Positions 25,875 to 33,876 of a DNA stretch of 64,000 nucleotides are shown here, piece by piece. Under the pieces are notes generated by a model that made no database searches, was not told where the DNA came from, and worked only from the letters and a program-made list of their open reading frames with translations. Position 1 is the first letter of the stretch. The number at the start of each line of letters is the position of its first letter. This DNA comes from Labedaea rhizosphaerae (GTDB lineage: Bacteria; Actinomycetota; Actinomycetes; Mycobacteriales; Pseudonocardiaceae). The position numbers were made by a program, and so were the translations under genes. Location: positions 143,577 through 207,576 of the forward strand of contig NZ_SNXZ01000009.1 in NCBI RefSeq assembly GCF_004362825.1, given 5' to 3'.

Positions 25875-26873
25875 GTGCGGGCACGGGTTCTGGTGGTTCT
25901 TGGCGTCGTGTGCGCCCTGGCGTTGACCGCGTGCGGCAGCCAGCCGAGCGACGACATGCAGATCGGGACGGCCGCCGTGGCGGCCACCCCGGCCGTGGCG
26001 CCCGCGCAGACCGCCAAGCTCAAGGGCACCGTGCTGCCGTTGACCGAGCACGCGACCGCCGCCGCCGTCGACCAGTCCACCGGCACGCTGGCCGTCGCCG
26101 CGGACAAGGCCGTGCTGCTGTACTCGTTGCGCGACCTCACGGCCAAGCCCACCAAGATCGCCCTGGACGGCTCGGCCGTCGAGCTCGACTCGGTCTCCCC
26201 CGGCGTGTTGCACGCCGTGGTCGGCGATCCGGGCCGGCTGGTCACCATCCAGCTGCCCAAGGGCACCGCCCAGGTCACCGACGTGAAGGGCGCGCCGGCG
26301 AGCACGGCCGAGTACCGCGGCGCCACGCTGGTCGCGTTGCGGGATCGCCAGGGCGTGGGCGTGATCCGGGGCGGGCAGATCCAGCAGCTGGTGGTCGGCG
26401 GGCTTTACAGCGCGGACCAAGTGCTGGTCACGCCGAACGGCGTGGCCCTGCTCGACCGCCGCCGGACCGCGATCTTCGACGTGGACCTGGACAAGGGCAT
26501 GATCGGCGCGGGCCTGCGCGCCGGGCTCGGCTCGTCTCACGCGGTCGTCGACCGTTACGGGCGGGTCCTGGTCACCGACACGCGTGGGGGCGCCCTGCTC
26601 GCGTTCACGGTGAACCCGGTGCTGCTGCGCCAGAACTACCCCGTGCCCGGCGCCCCGTACGCGATCGCCTACGACCCGGAGCGTGACCTGGCCTGGGTGA
26701 CGTTGACCAGCAAGAACGAGGTCGTGGGGTACGACGTGGCCGGTGGCGAGCCGACCGAGAAGTACCGGTTCGCGACCGTTCGCCAGCCCAACGCCGTGGC
26801 CGTCGACCCTGCGGACGGACGGGTGATCGTCGCCTCGGGTGTTGGCGCGGGCGTGCAGGTGGTGGAACTGTAG
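25875..26873 (+). CDS. Exported lipoprotein with YncE-like beta-propeller
   Basis: The 332-residue product has a lipoprotein signal sequence (VLVVLGVVCALALTACGS; the cysteine of TAC is the lipid attachment site). A repeat domain follows with about six propeller-like blades (AVDQSTGTLAVAADKAVLLY, AYDPERDLAWVTL, VAVDPADGRVIVASG). Such extracytoplasmic propellers bind ligands or partners, but no enzyme motif is evident. The GTG at 25875 has GGAGG 9 bases upstream. A DUF5703 gene follows after 23 bases with its own strong ribosome site. Confidence 0.82.
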   Translation: MRARVLVVLGVVCALALTACGSQPSDDMQIGTAAVAATPAVAPAQTAKLKGTVLPLTEHATAAAVDQSTGTLAVAADKAVLLYSLRDLTAKPTKIALDGSAVELDSVSPGVLHAVVGDPGRLVTIQLPKGTAQVTDVKGAPASTAEYRGATLVALRDRQGVGVIRGGQIQQLVVGGLYSADQVLVTPNGVALLDRRRTAIFDVDLDKGMIGAGLRAGLGSSHAVVDRYGRVLVTDTRGGALLAFTVNPVLLRQNYPVPGAPYAIAYDPERDLAWVTLTSKNEVVGYDVAGGEPTEKYRFATVRQPNAVAVDPADGRVIVASGVGAGVQVVEL

Positions 26874-26896
26874 AAGTCCCTACGTCAGGAGGTCCG

Positions 26897-27109
26897 ATGA
26901 GCGACGGGGTGATCGACGGGGATTGGGAGTACCGGCCGCTGCGCCTGCCGCCCGGGGTTTCGCGGCGCACAGCGGCCACCCAGCTGTCCATCCACGCCGA
27001 GTTCGCGGGGTGGGAGCTGTCGAACGTGCGGTTGTACGCCGACGGCACCCGCAAGGTCTGGCTGCGACGCAAGCGCCGGGCCGGGGTGTTGCCGGGCGTG
27101 ATCACGTAA
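26897..27109 (+). CDS. DUF5703 family protein
   Basis: This 70-residue protein with WEYRPLRLPPGVSR, QLSIHAEFAGWELSNVRLY and a basic end (RKVWLRRKRR) matches the small actinobacterial DUF5703 family, whose function is unknown. AGGAGG lies 5 bases before the ATG. In many actinobacteria this family sits next to house-keeping genes; here it follows the propeller lipoprotein closely and may be co-transcribed. Confidence 0.85.
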   Translation: MSDGVIDGDWEYRPLRLPPGVSRRTAATQLSIHAEFAGWELSNVRLYADGTRKVWLRRKRRAGVLPGVIT

Positions 27110-27211
27110 ACCCGGTGCTCCCGCCGCGCCCCGCCGGCCTGGCGGGTCGCCCGCTGCCGGATGCCTGAATTCGCCTGACACCCCGCGCACCCGCCTGCCA
27201 CGATCACCGCC

Positions 27212-27991
27212 ATGCCCTTCGACCTGCGCACCGCCGACCTCGGCGCGCTCAACTCGCTGACCAAGTACCCGTCGATCCCGACGTTCCACACGCTCGACCC
27301 CGCCAACGGCGGGCTGCTCGACACACATGTGGCGTTCACGGGTCCGGTGCTCGGTACCGAGAAGGTCGACGGCACCAACTCCCGCGTGATCCGCGTGCCC
27401 GGTGGTGACTACCTGCTCGGCAGCCGCGAGGAACTGCTGTACGCCAAGGGAGATCTCCTCGGCAATCCCGCGCAGGGCATCGTGGCGGCCCTGCGCGCGT
27501 TCGCCGACAGCATGCCCCCGCTCGAGGACGACGTGATCCGCGTCCACTACCTCGAGGTCTACGGCGGCAAGGTGACCTCGGCGAGCAAGCAGTACACGGG
27601 CAGCCGGGCGGTCGGTCACCGCCTCTTCGACGTGGCCGTGATCCCGGACTACACGTCGATCCTGGCCCTGCCGCCCGAACGCATCTCCTCCTGGCGCGAG
27701 AACGGCGGCCCGGCGTGGCTGTCCGAAGAAGAGCTGGCCAAGAGCCCCGCCGAAGACGGCCTGACCCTGACCCCACGACTGTTCACCGTGGACGCCGCGG
27801 ACCTGCCGTCGGACCTGGCCGCCATGCGCGCCTTCCTCGGTGAGCACCTCCCCCGCACCCGTAGCGCCCTCGACGAAGGCGCCGGAGGTGCGGCCGAGGG
27901 CATCGTCCTGCGGACCCCGGATCGGGCCGTGATCGCCAAGGCCCGCTTCCAGGACTACGACCGCACCTTGCGCCGCCGCTCCCCCGCCTGA
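27212..27991 (+). CDS. Rnl2-like RNA ligase family protein
   Basis: The 259-residue protein carries nucleotidyltransferase motifs of the RNA ligase family. Motif I is EKVDGTNSR with the adenylation lysine K51, a middle segment reads HYLEVYGGKV, and motif IV is AEGIVLRTP (E229). A motif V-like IAKARF with K243 follows. The protein is short and lacks a large C-terminal domain, as in minimal Rnl2-type ligases. It could join or repair nicked RNA, but the biological substrate is unknown. No cognate phosphatase/kinase or toxin RNase is adjacent. Confidence 0.85.
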   Translation: MPFDLRTADLGALNSLTKYPSIPTFHTLDPANGGLLDTHVAFTGPVLGTEKVDGTNSRVIRVPGGDYLLGSREELLYAKGDLLGNPAQGIVAALRAFADSMPPLEDDVIRVHYLEVYGGKVTSASKQYTGSRAVGHRLFDVAVIPDYTSILALPPERISSWRENGGPAWLSEEELAKSPAEDGLTLTPRLFTVDAADLPSDLAAMRAFLGEHLPRTRSALDEGAGGAAEGIVLRTPDRAVIAKARFQDYDRTLRRRSPA

Positions 27992-28206
27992 CCGACCCGG
28001 TGCCGTGGTCCCGTCACACGTATGACGACCTGGCGTCGGCGTACGCGGCCGCAAACCCGGCCATCAGGCGCGATGGAACTCGACCCATACACCGGGCAGC
28101 ACCTGCGCATGATGGCCCGGCACTCATCGGAGACCGGGCCGGTGCTTCTACTTGAGCAAATGATGCCCGAAAACGACCACTGCGATCAGCCAGGAATCAT
28201 TTCCGA

Positions 28207-29157
28207 TCATTCGTAGACGACATAAGCCGGAGTGGGTCGCAACGCCATGACCTGCGCCGGGGTCATCAATGGCTGGCCGTGCCTGGTGTCCTCGTCGTAG
28301 AACAGCTTGAAGCCGGCTGCCACGTGCTTCGGCTTGGTCTTCATCAACCGGCGCCAGGTCGCCTTCTTCGCCGCCGGGCTGCCGATTCCGTCCACCACTT
28401 TCACCATCGACACGCCGTCGTGCGCGCGCAGCGCCGACTCGCCGCGGACGATCCTGGACGCGAGCTGGTGGTAGATCATCAACCGCGGCGGCAGGTCGTG
28501 CCGCTTGGCCAGCCCGCTCAGGTAACGCGCCACCTGGTCGAGCTCCGCGCCGGTCGTGTGCCCGAACTCCCGTCCCGGCACCTGGTCGCCATCGACCGCC
28601 CACTCCGGATCCAGCGCGATGCCGACGTCCGGCTCGCGCAGCCACCGCTCGTAGGCCCGCACCTCGGGTAAGAACGCGGCGCGGCCCGGCTGGACGTTGA
28701 GCAGCAATGTGCCTTTCATCCGCCGCGCCTGATCGAGGTAGCGCCGCACCGTGGCCGCGCTCGCCCGGGTGCGGTACTGCCCGTCGGCCCCCGGCGCGGC
28801 CTGCACCGTGGTCGCGATCAGCTCGACCACCGGGCCGAACGGGTGGTGCTGGCGGGGAAAGCCGCCGATCTGCCGCATCAACCGGGCACCCGCGGCCCGC
28901 AGGTCCCCGGTCATGCGACCGAGCGCGGGGCTGCCCGGCGCCCCGCAGAAGCCCACCAACATCCTCTGGTCGAGAACCCCGGGTTTGGCCGGCGCGGCCG
29001 GAGGCGGCGGTGGCTGCCTGACCTGGCTCGTCCCGGCGACCGGGCGAGCGGGCGGGGCGGTCGACGATCCGCACCCGCTCAGCAGGACGGCGGCGCCCCC
29101 GAGCAGCACCGCGCGCCTCGTTACCCGTTCGGGTGGCGCGTCCCCGTCCGTGCGCAT
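28207..29157 (-). CDS. Exported lipoprotein of unknown function
   Basis: The product of about 316 residues has a twin-arginine-like and lipoprotein leader (VTRRAVLLGGAAVLLSGCGS, lipidated cysteine C29) and a Pro-rich linker. A globular domain follows with GTLLLNVQPGRAAFL, VGIALDPEWAVDGDQVPG and FKLFYDEDTRHG. The strand-acid pattern looks like a TIM-barrel, glycosidase-like fold, but no named family is recognised by eye. The ATG at 29157 is chosen; GTG 29160 is adjacent. Its promoter faces a nested inverted repeat at 29182-29205. Confidence 0.75.
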   Translation of the reverse strand: MRTDGDAPPERVTRRAVLLGGAAVLLSGCGSSTAPPARPVAGTSQVRQPPPPPAAPAKPGVLDQRMLVGFCGAPGSPALGRMTGDLRAAGARLMRQIGGFPRQHHPFGPVVELIATTVQAAPGADGQYRTRASAATVRRYLDQARRMKGTLLLNVQPGRAAFLPEVRAYERWLREPDVGIALDPEWAVDGDQVPGREFGHTTGAELDQVARYLSGLAKRHDLPPRLMIYHQLASRIVRGESALRAHDGVSMVKVVDGIGSPAAKKATWRRLMKTKPKHVAAGFKLFYDEDTRHGQPLMTPAQVMALRPTPAYVVYE

Positions 29158-29181
29158 CACACCCCCGATGTGACCACCGAC

Positions 29182-29205
29182 TGTAGCTATCTGCCTACAC
29201 GATAG
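29182..29205. promoter_or_regulatory. Interleaved inverted repeats upstream of the lipoprotein gene
   Basis: TGTAG (29182-29186) pairs with CTACA (29195-29199), and CTATC (29187-29191) pairs with GATAG (29201-29205). The two alternative symmetries overlap in a 24-base stretch 25 bases before the lipoprotein start. This could be an operator or a small hairpin. The rest of the roughly 320-base gap to 29478 holds no gene that I can recognise. Confidence 0.3.
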
Positions 29206-29478
29206 TGGATCACCCTCCATCGCGCCGACGCTCCGATGTGGACGGTGCCGGGCTGCCTGCTGACAAAGTTCGACATCCGGCGAAAATCGCCTTGTCGCCG
29301 CAGCTGGTGTGGTATGGCCGCTGGAATAATCGCCCGGATCAAACGCCCTCGACTACCAACCGTCATTCGGCTCGACCTGCAATGAACTCGAATGGACCAA
29401 TGGTGCCGCTGTGTAGTCGCTGCGAGCAGTGCGGCATTATCCCTGTGGGCTTGGACAAATCTGCCGGGAAGGGATCTC

Positions 29479-31596
29479 ATGGGGTTGGGCGGTCCGGGCA
29501 GCAGCCGGGCCTGGGTGGGTTACCTTTCGATCGGCGCATTGTCGATCGTGTGCTACTACCTGATCCCACCCGACGGCGCCGGTGTCGTGGTTCGGGTGGT
29601 CATGTACTGCCTGACCAGCATGTCCGCTGCGGTCGCGGTGTTCGTCGGAATCCTGCGCAACCGCCCGAGGCCGTGGCTGGCCTGGGCGTTCCTCGGCGCG
29701 AGCCAGCTGGTGTACGCGGTGGCGGACAGCACCTTCTACCTGCGGCACTACCTGCTCGACCTCGTCGACTACCCCTCCGTCGCCGACCCGCTCTACCTGG
29801 CCCACTACCCGCTCGTGGTGTGCGCCCTGGTGTTGCTGATCCGCCACCGCACGCCGGGCCGCGACATCCCCGGCCTGATCGACGCCGCCGTGCTCGCCGT
29901 GGTGGCGGCGATGCTCTCGTGGCTGTACCTCATCGCGCCGCAGGCCCGCGCGGACTCGCCGATGCTGGTGAAGGTCACCTCTGTCGCCTACCCCGTGATG
30001 GACCTCGCGATGCTCGCGGTCGCGCTGCGCCTGATCCTCGGCACGGGCCGGCGCCCGCCGTCGTTCATGTTGCTGTCCGGCAACCTGCTGGCGATCTTCG
30101 CGGCCGACACCATCTACGTCGGACAGCAGCTGGACGGGACCTACCAGACCGGCAACTGGCTCGACGCCCTCTGGCTCGTCGGCAACCTGTCGCTGGGCGC
30201 GGCGGCGTTGCACCCGACGATGCGCTGGCTGGGTGATCCGTCGCCGGTCGCCGATCAACGGCTGGGCCCGGTCCGCATCATGGCGTTGTGCGTGGCCGCG
30301 CTCGTCGCACCCGCGACGCTGCTGGTGCGTGGCGCGAACGAGCCCGCGCAGGACCTGCCGGTGATCGCCGCGGCCTGCGCGATCCTGTTCCTCCTCGCGA
30401 TCGCCCGGCTCGCCGCGCTGGTCGCCGACCAACGCCGGCTGGCCATCACCGACGGGCTCACCGGCCTGCACACCCGGCGGTTCTTCGAGGCGCAGCTGAC
30501 ACTGGAAGTCCAGCGGGCCCGCCGATCCGGCGCGCCGCTCGCGGTGATCATCGTCGACATCGACCGGTTCAAGTCGATCAACGACGAGTACGGCCACCCG
30601 GCCGGCGACGCGGCGCTGGTCGAGGTGGCCACGCGGCTGCGCACCGCGGCGCGGGCGGGCGATGTCATCGCCCGCTACGGCGGCGAGGAGTTCGCCCTGT
30701 TGTTGCCCGGCGCCAGCCCCGAGGACCTGCCCGCCATCGCGCAGCGCCTGCGCGAGCAGGTGGCGAGCAGCCCGATCGCGGTGGCCGGCGACTGCTGGCT
30801 CGCGGTCACCGTGTCGATCGGTGTGGCCAGCTACCCCGACCACGGGCACCTGGAAGGCGGCCTGATCGCGGTCGCCGACCGCGCGCTCTACGCGGCGAAG
30901 TCGGCCGGCCGGGACCGCGTCGTCGTCGGCGTGCCGTCGCGTGGCGACCGGCACTCCTGCGACGAGGACGCGGAGATGGTCGAGTTCCTGTTCCGCACCG
31001 CCGACGAGGTCGACGCCGCGTTGTCGAACTACCAGCACAGCAAGGCGATCAGCCTCTGGGCGATGGTGATGGCCTCGGAGCTGGGCGCCGACCTCGCCAC
31101 GATCCGCCGCGCCGCGCTCGCGGGCCGGCTGCACGACATCGGCAAGATCGTCATCCCGGCGTCGATCCTGGCCAAGCCCGCTGCGCTGGACGCCGAAGAG
31201 TGGCGTGTCATGCGCGAGCACCCCGACCACGGCTACCGGATCGCGGCGGTCGTGCCGGGCTTCGAGGAAGTGGCCCAGTCGATCCGCCAGCACCACGAGC
31301 GCTACGACGGATCCGGTTACCCGCAAGGACTTTCCGGCCGGTGCATCCGCCTCGAGGCGCGGCTGATCGCGGTCTGCGACGCCTGGGCCGCGATGCTCTC
31401 CGACCGGCCCTACCACGTGATGCGCACGCCCGAGCAGGCCCGCCAGGAGCTGATCCGCGGCCGGGGAAGCCAGTTCGACCCTGACGTCGTCGACTTGTTC
31501 CTGGCCTTGGAAGCGAGCGGCCGGGTGGGTCGGCTCAGCCGCCTCGACGGGTCCGAGTCGGCGGGACTGTTCATCCCGCCGACCGGAACGCGGTAG
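29479..31596 (+). CDS. Membrane diguanylate cyclase/phosphodiesterase (GGDEF + HD-GYP)
   Basis: The protein of about 705 residues has an N-terminal membrane region with about nine hydrophobic segments. A GGDEF domain follows with the active GGEEF motif (401-405) and an RxxD inhibitory site five residues before it (R392-D395). The C-terminal HD-GYP domain has HD at 552-553 (LHDIGKI) and HHERYDGSGYP (605-615). Both catalytic sites look intact, so it may both make and degrade cyclic di-GMP. HD-GYP domains are rather unusual in this group. ATG 29479 has AAGGGA upstream; an ATG at 29392 would add a further hydrophobic segment. Confidence 0.92.
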   Translation: MGLGGPGSSRAWVGYLSIGALSIVCYYLIPPDGAGVVVRVVMYCLTSMSAAVAVFVGILRNRPRPWLAWAFLGASQLVYAVADSTFYLRHYLLDLVDYPSVADPLYLAHYPLVVCALVLLIRHRTPGRDIPGLIDAAVLAVVAAMLSWLYLIAPQARADSPMLVKVTSVAYPVMDLAMLAVALRLILGTGRRPPSFMLLSGNLLAIFAADTIYVGQQLDGTYQTGNWLDALWLVGNLSLGAAALHPTMRWLGDPSPVADQRLGPVRIMALCVAALVAPATLLVRGANEPAQDLPVIAAACAILFLLAIARLAALVADQRRLAITDGLTGLHTRRFFEAQLTLEVQRARRSGAPLAVIIVDIDRFKSINDEYGHPAGDAALVEVATRLRTAARAGDVIARYGGEEFALLLPGASPEDLPAIAQRLREQVASSPIAVAGDCWLAVTVSIGVASYPDHGHLEGGLIAVADRALYAAKSAGRDRVVVGVPSRGDRHSCDEDAEMVEFLFRTADEVDAALSNYQHSKAISLWAMVMASELGADLATIRRAALAGRLHDIGKIVIPASILAKPAALDAEEWRVMREHPDHGYRIAAVVPGFEEVAQSIRQHHERYDGSGYPQGLSGRCIRLEARLIAVCDAWAAMLSDRPYHVMRTPEQARQELIRGRGSQFDPDVVDLFLALEASGRVGRLSRLDGSESAGLFIPPTGTR

Positions 31597-31599
31597 GGC

Positions 31600-32253
31600 T
31601 CAGCCCTCGGCGAGGGTGTTCCAGAACATCAGCTCGTAGGCCTGCAGCAACCGGCCCTGCTCCATGGCCGGCGACAGGTCGATGCCCGCGTCGATGCCGG
31701 CCTGCGCGGCGGCGAGGGCCTGCTCTTCGAGCTCGGGCACCGGCGTGGCGAAGAAGTCGAAGAAGCCGCACGCCTCGTCGTCGAACCCGTAGTGCTCGCG
31801 CAGGCCCTGCGCGATGGTGGCGCAGTAGCCGCCCCACGCCGCGAAGTTCGCCACCAGCGTCAGCACCGCGGTGGCCGGGTCGCTGTGCAGCGCGAGCCAG
31901 GAAACGTACGCGGGGTACGCCTGGCAGCCCGGGCGCGGCTTGTAGTCGCGGATCGCCGCCTCGTCGAAACCACACGCGGCGGCGAGCGGCGTCAGCTTCG
32001 CCTTGGCCAGGCCCTCACCCCCGGCCAGACCGCTGAAGAACTCGCGGGACGCGGGCTCGGTCGAGCGCGCGGCCAGGGTCAGGAAACTGCGCCAGTCCGC
32101 CTCGATGATGCGGCGCTGCTCCGCGGCGAGCGCGCCGATGGCCGCCTTGTCCGCCTTGCCTTCCGCGACCAGCGGCACGAGCCGGTTCTCCGACTCCCCG
32201 GGCGCCAGTTCGCGCCGGATGGTGTCCAGGAGTTCGGCGGCGGAGCGGGTCAT
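31600..32253 (-). CDS. TenA/PqqC-like protein, probable thiamine-salvage enzyme
   Basis: This 217-residue all-helical protein has TenA-family traits: an N-terminal EQRRIIEADWRSFLTLAAR segment, then DYKPRPGCQAYPAYVSWLAL and NFAAWGGYCATIAQGLREHY. Members hydrolyse aminopyrimidines or thiamine to release hydroxymethylpyrimidine, although some have other roles. The ATG at 32253 overlaps the upstream permease stop (ATGA), which fits a salvage unit of uptake plus hydrolysis. Its exact chemistry is inferred from context. Confidence 0.75.
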   Translation of the reverse strand: MTRSAAELLDTIRRELAPGESENRLVPLVAEGKADKAAIGALAAEQRRIIEADWRSFLTLAARSTEPASREFFSGLAGGEGLAKAKLTPLAAACGFDEAAIRDYKPRPGCQAYPAYVSWLALHSDPATAVLTLVANFAAWGGYCATIAQGLREHYGFDDEACGFFDFFATPVPELEEQALAAAQAGIDAGIDLSPAMEQGRLLQAYELMFWNTLAEG

Positions 32254-33692
32254 GACGGGGCGTCTCCTTCCAAGCCACGCAGCGGCCGGGCGAAGCCCAG
32301 CAGCCTGGTGGCGTTCGGTATCCGTGCGATCGCGGTGGCGAGTCCAGCGTAGATCACCCCGGCGATCAGCCACGCCTCGACCGGGACCAGCCCGGCGGAC
32401 GGCGCCGACTCCTGGCCGGGCAGCAAACCCTGGCCCCACGCGCCGAACAGCACCGCCACGACCACCGCCACGATGCCCGCCCAGTTGGCCGTCGCCGCCT
32501 GCCGCCACGTCGGGATCGGGGCCACCGGGCGCTCGAGTTTCGTCAACCGTGCCAACAGGAACCGGTCCACGCACATGACCACGGTGGCACTCGGCAACGC
32601 GATCGACGACCAGCCCGTGACGGTGAAGAACCCGTTCTCCAGGTGCGGGAACCACCACGCGAACAGCGCCGCGATCACGGCCACCACCAGGCAGGTGTGC
32701 CAGCGCTGCCACCCGCGTGCGTGGCCGACGAGGTTCTGCCCGGCGTTGACCATCTCGTAGTAGTTGCCGTCGTTGATCGCGACCTGCAGCACGGTGGCGA
32801 CGACCGCGCCCAGCCACAACGCACCGAAGAGCGAATACCCGACCACGTAACGGAAAGCAGGGCCGAAGTCGTACTGACCGGCGCCGGAGAGCTCGGCCAT
32901 CATCCAGCCGCCCGCGACGAAGAGCACCAGCCCGACCGCCACCGCGAGCACCATCGGCGGGATCGGCCACGCGAGCCGCGGCTTGCCGTAGCGCCAGGTG
33001 TCGGGCTCGTTGCCCCACATCACCGACCCGATGGCCACCCCGATGCCGGCGAGGAATGGCAAGGCGCCTTCGTCGGGCAGGCTCGAGGCCGTCGACGGGA
33101 TCTCCGTCCAGCCCTTGATGACCAGGAACAGGATCCACACCACCATGACCGGCGCGACCACGAACCGGGCGAACGCGGCGATCCCGGTGAACCCGAAGAG
33201 GTTGTTGGCGATGCCCAGCACCGCCAGCAGCACGCTGATCGGGACCACGTTGCCCCAGCTGAAAAGGCCGTCGTAGAGGGTGGCCAGCAGGTTGAAGGCG
33301 AACGCCGTCCAGCCCGCCGCGACGCCGATCAGCAGCACCGACACCAGCGCCGAGCCGATCCGGCCGAGGATCGACCGGGCGAGCAAGGCGTGCGTCTGCC
33401 CGGTCGACGAGCCCAGGTACGCGGCGGGCACGGCGTAGACGACGTAGGCGAGCCCGCCGAGCGCGCCGGCACCGAGCGCCTTGCCCAACGAGTAGCCCGC
33501 GTCGTGGTACTGGAACCCGAGGAACAGGTAGGTGAACCCCGCGGCCAGCGTGATCCACAACGCCACGAAGTGGTACCGGGATCGCCGCTTGTCCAGCGGA
33601 ACCGATCCCGTTCTGCTCGTCGAGTAGTCGTGCGAGACCGCCTCGGCGATCTCGGTCCGGGACAGCTCGCCGCCAGCCGACGACTCAACCAC
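32250..33692 (-). CDS. NCS1 family permease (purine/cytosine/hydroxymethylpyrimidine type)
   Basis: The 480-residue protein has about 12 membrane segments and the NCS1 signature region early in the chain (LGKALGAGALGGLAYVVYAV, then GSSTGQTHALLARSILGRIG), with NDGNYYEMVNAGQN later. NCS1 carriers take up nucleobases, allantoin or thiamine pyrimidine precursors; coupling to a TenA-like gene suggests the last (CytX role). The GTG at 33692 follows GGAAGGG. I looked for a thiamine pyrophosphate riboswitch in the leader and saw none. Confidence 0.85.
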   Translation of the reverse strand: MVESSAGGELSRTEIAEAVSHDYSTSRTGSVPLDKRRSRYHFVALWITLAAGFTYLFLGFQYHDAGYSLGKALGAGALGGLAYVVYAVPAAYLGSSTGQTHALLARSILGRIGSALVSVLLIGVAAGWTAFAFNLLATLYDGLFSWGNVVPISVLLAVLGIANNLFGFTGIAAFARFVVAPVMVVWILFLVIKGWTEIPSTASSLPDEGALPFLAGIGVAIGSVMWGNEPDTWRYGKPRLAWPIPPMVLAVAVGLVLFVAGGWMMAELSGAGQYDFGPAFRYVVGYSLFGALWLGAVVATVLQVAINDGNYYEMVNAGQNLVGHARGWQRWHTCLVVAVIAALFAWWFPHLENGFFTVTGWSSIALPSATVVMCVDRFLLARLTKLERPVAPIPTWRQAATANWAGIVAVVVAVLFGAWGQGLLPGQESAPSAGLVPVEAWLIAGVIYAGLATAIARIPNATRLLGFARPLRGLEGDAPS

Positions 33693-33876
33693 GTACGCAC
33701 ACCCTTCCGCTCCCCAAGCTACGCACCGAACGCAGCCGACCACTCGATGCTGACCAAACGGTAGTCACGGGGCGGATCCTGTCGTCCCCCGATCGGCGCA
33801 AAGCTCGATGCATCGGATGCCGGGCCACCTCGTGCCCTGATCAGAGCCGGTGCCTGGTTCGAGAAGATGATCATCA

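Noticed and set aside
28022..28216. A 64-codon plus-strand open frame after the RNA ligase
   Set aside because: No ribosome site, no motif, and its end overlaps the convergent lipoprotein gene; the 215-base gap appears non-coding.
33770..33795. Terminator-like GGGG/CCCC hairpin between jetC and the NCS1 gene
   Set aside because: The stem is only about five bases with a long loop and no T-run, so it is not convincing.
33693..33876. Thiamine pyrophosphate riboswitch before the NCS1/tenA pair
   Set aside because: The conserved CTGAGA and the downstream ACC/CTGATC-type elements are absent from the leader on the minus strand.
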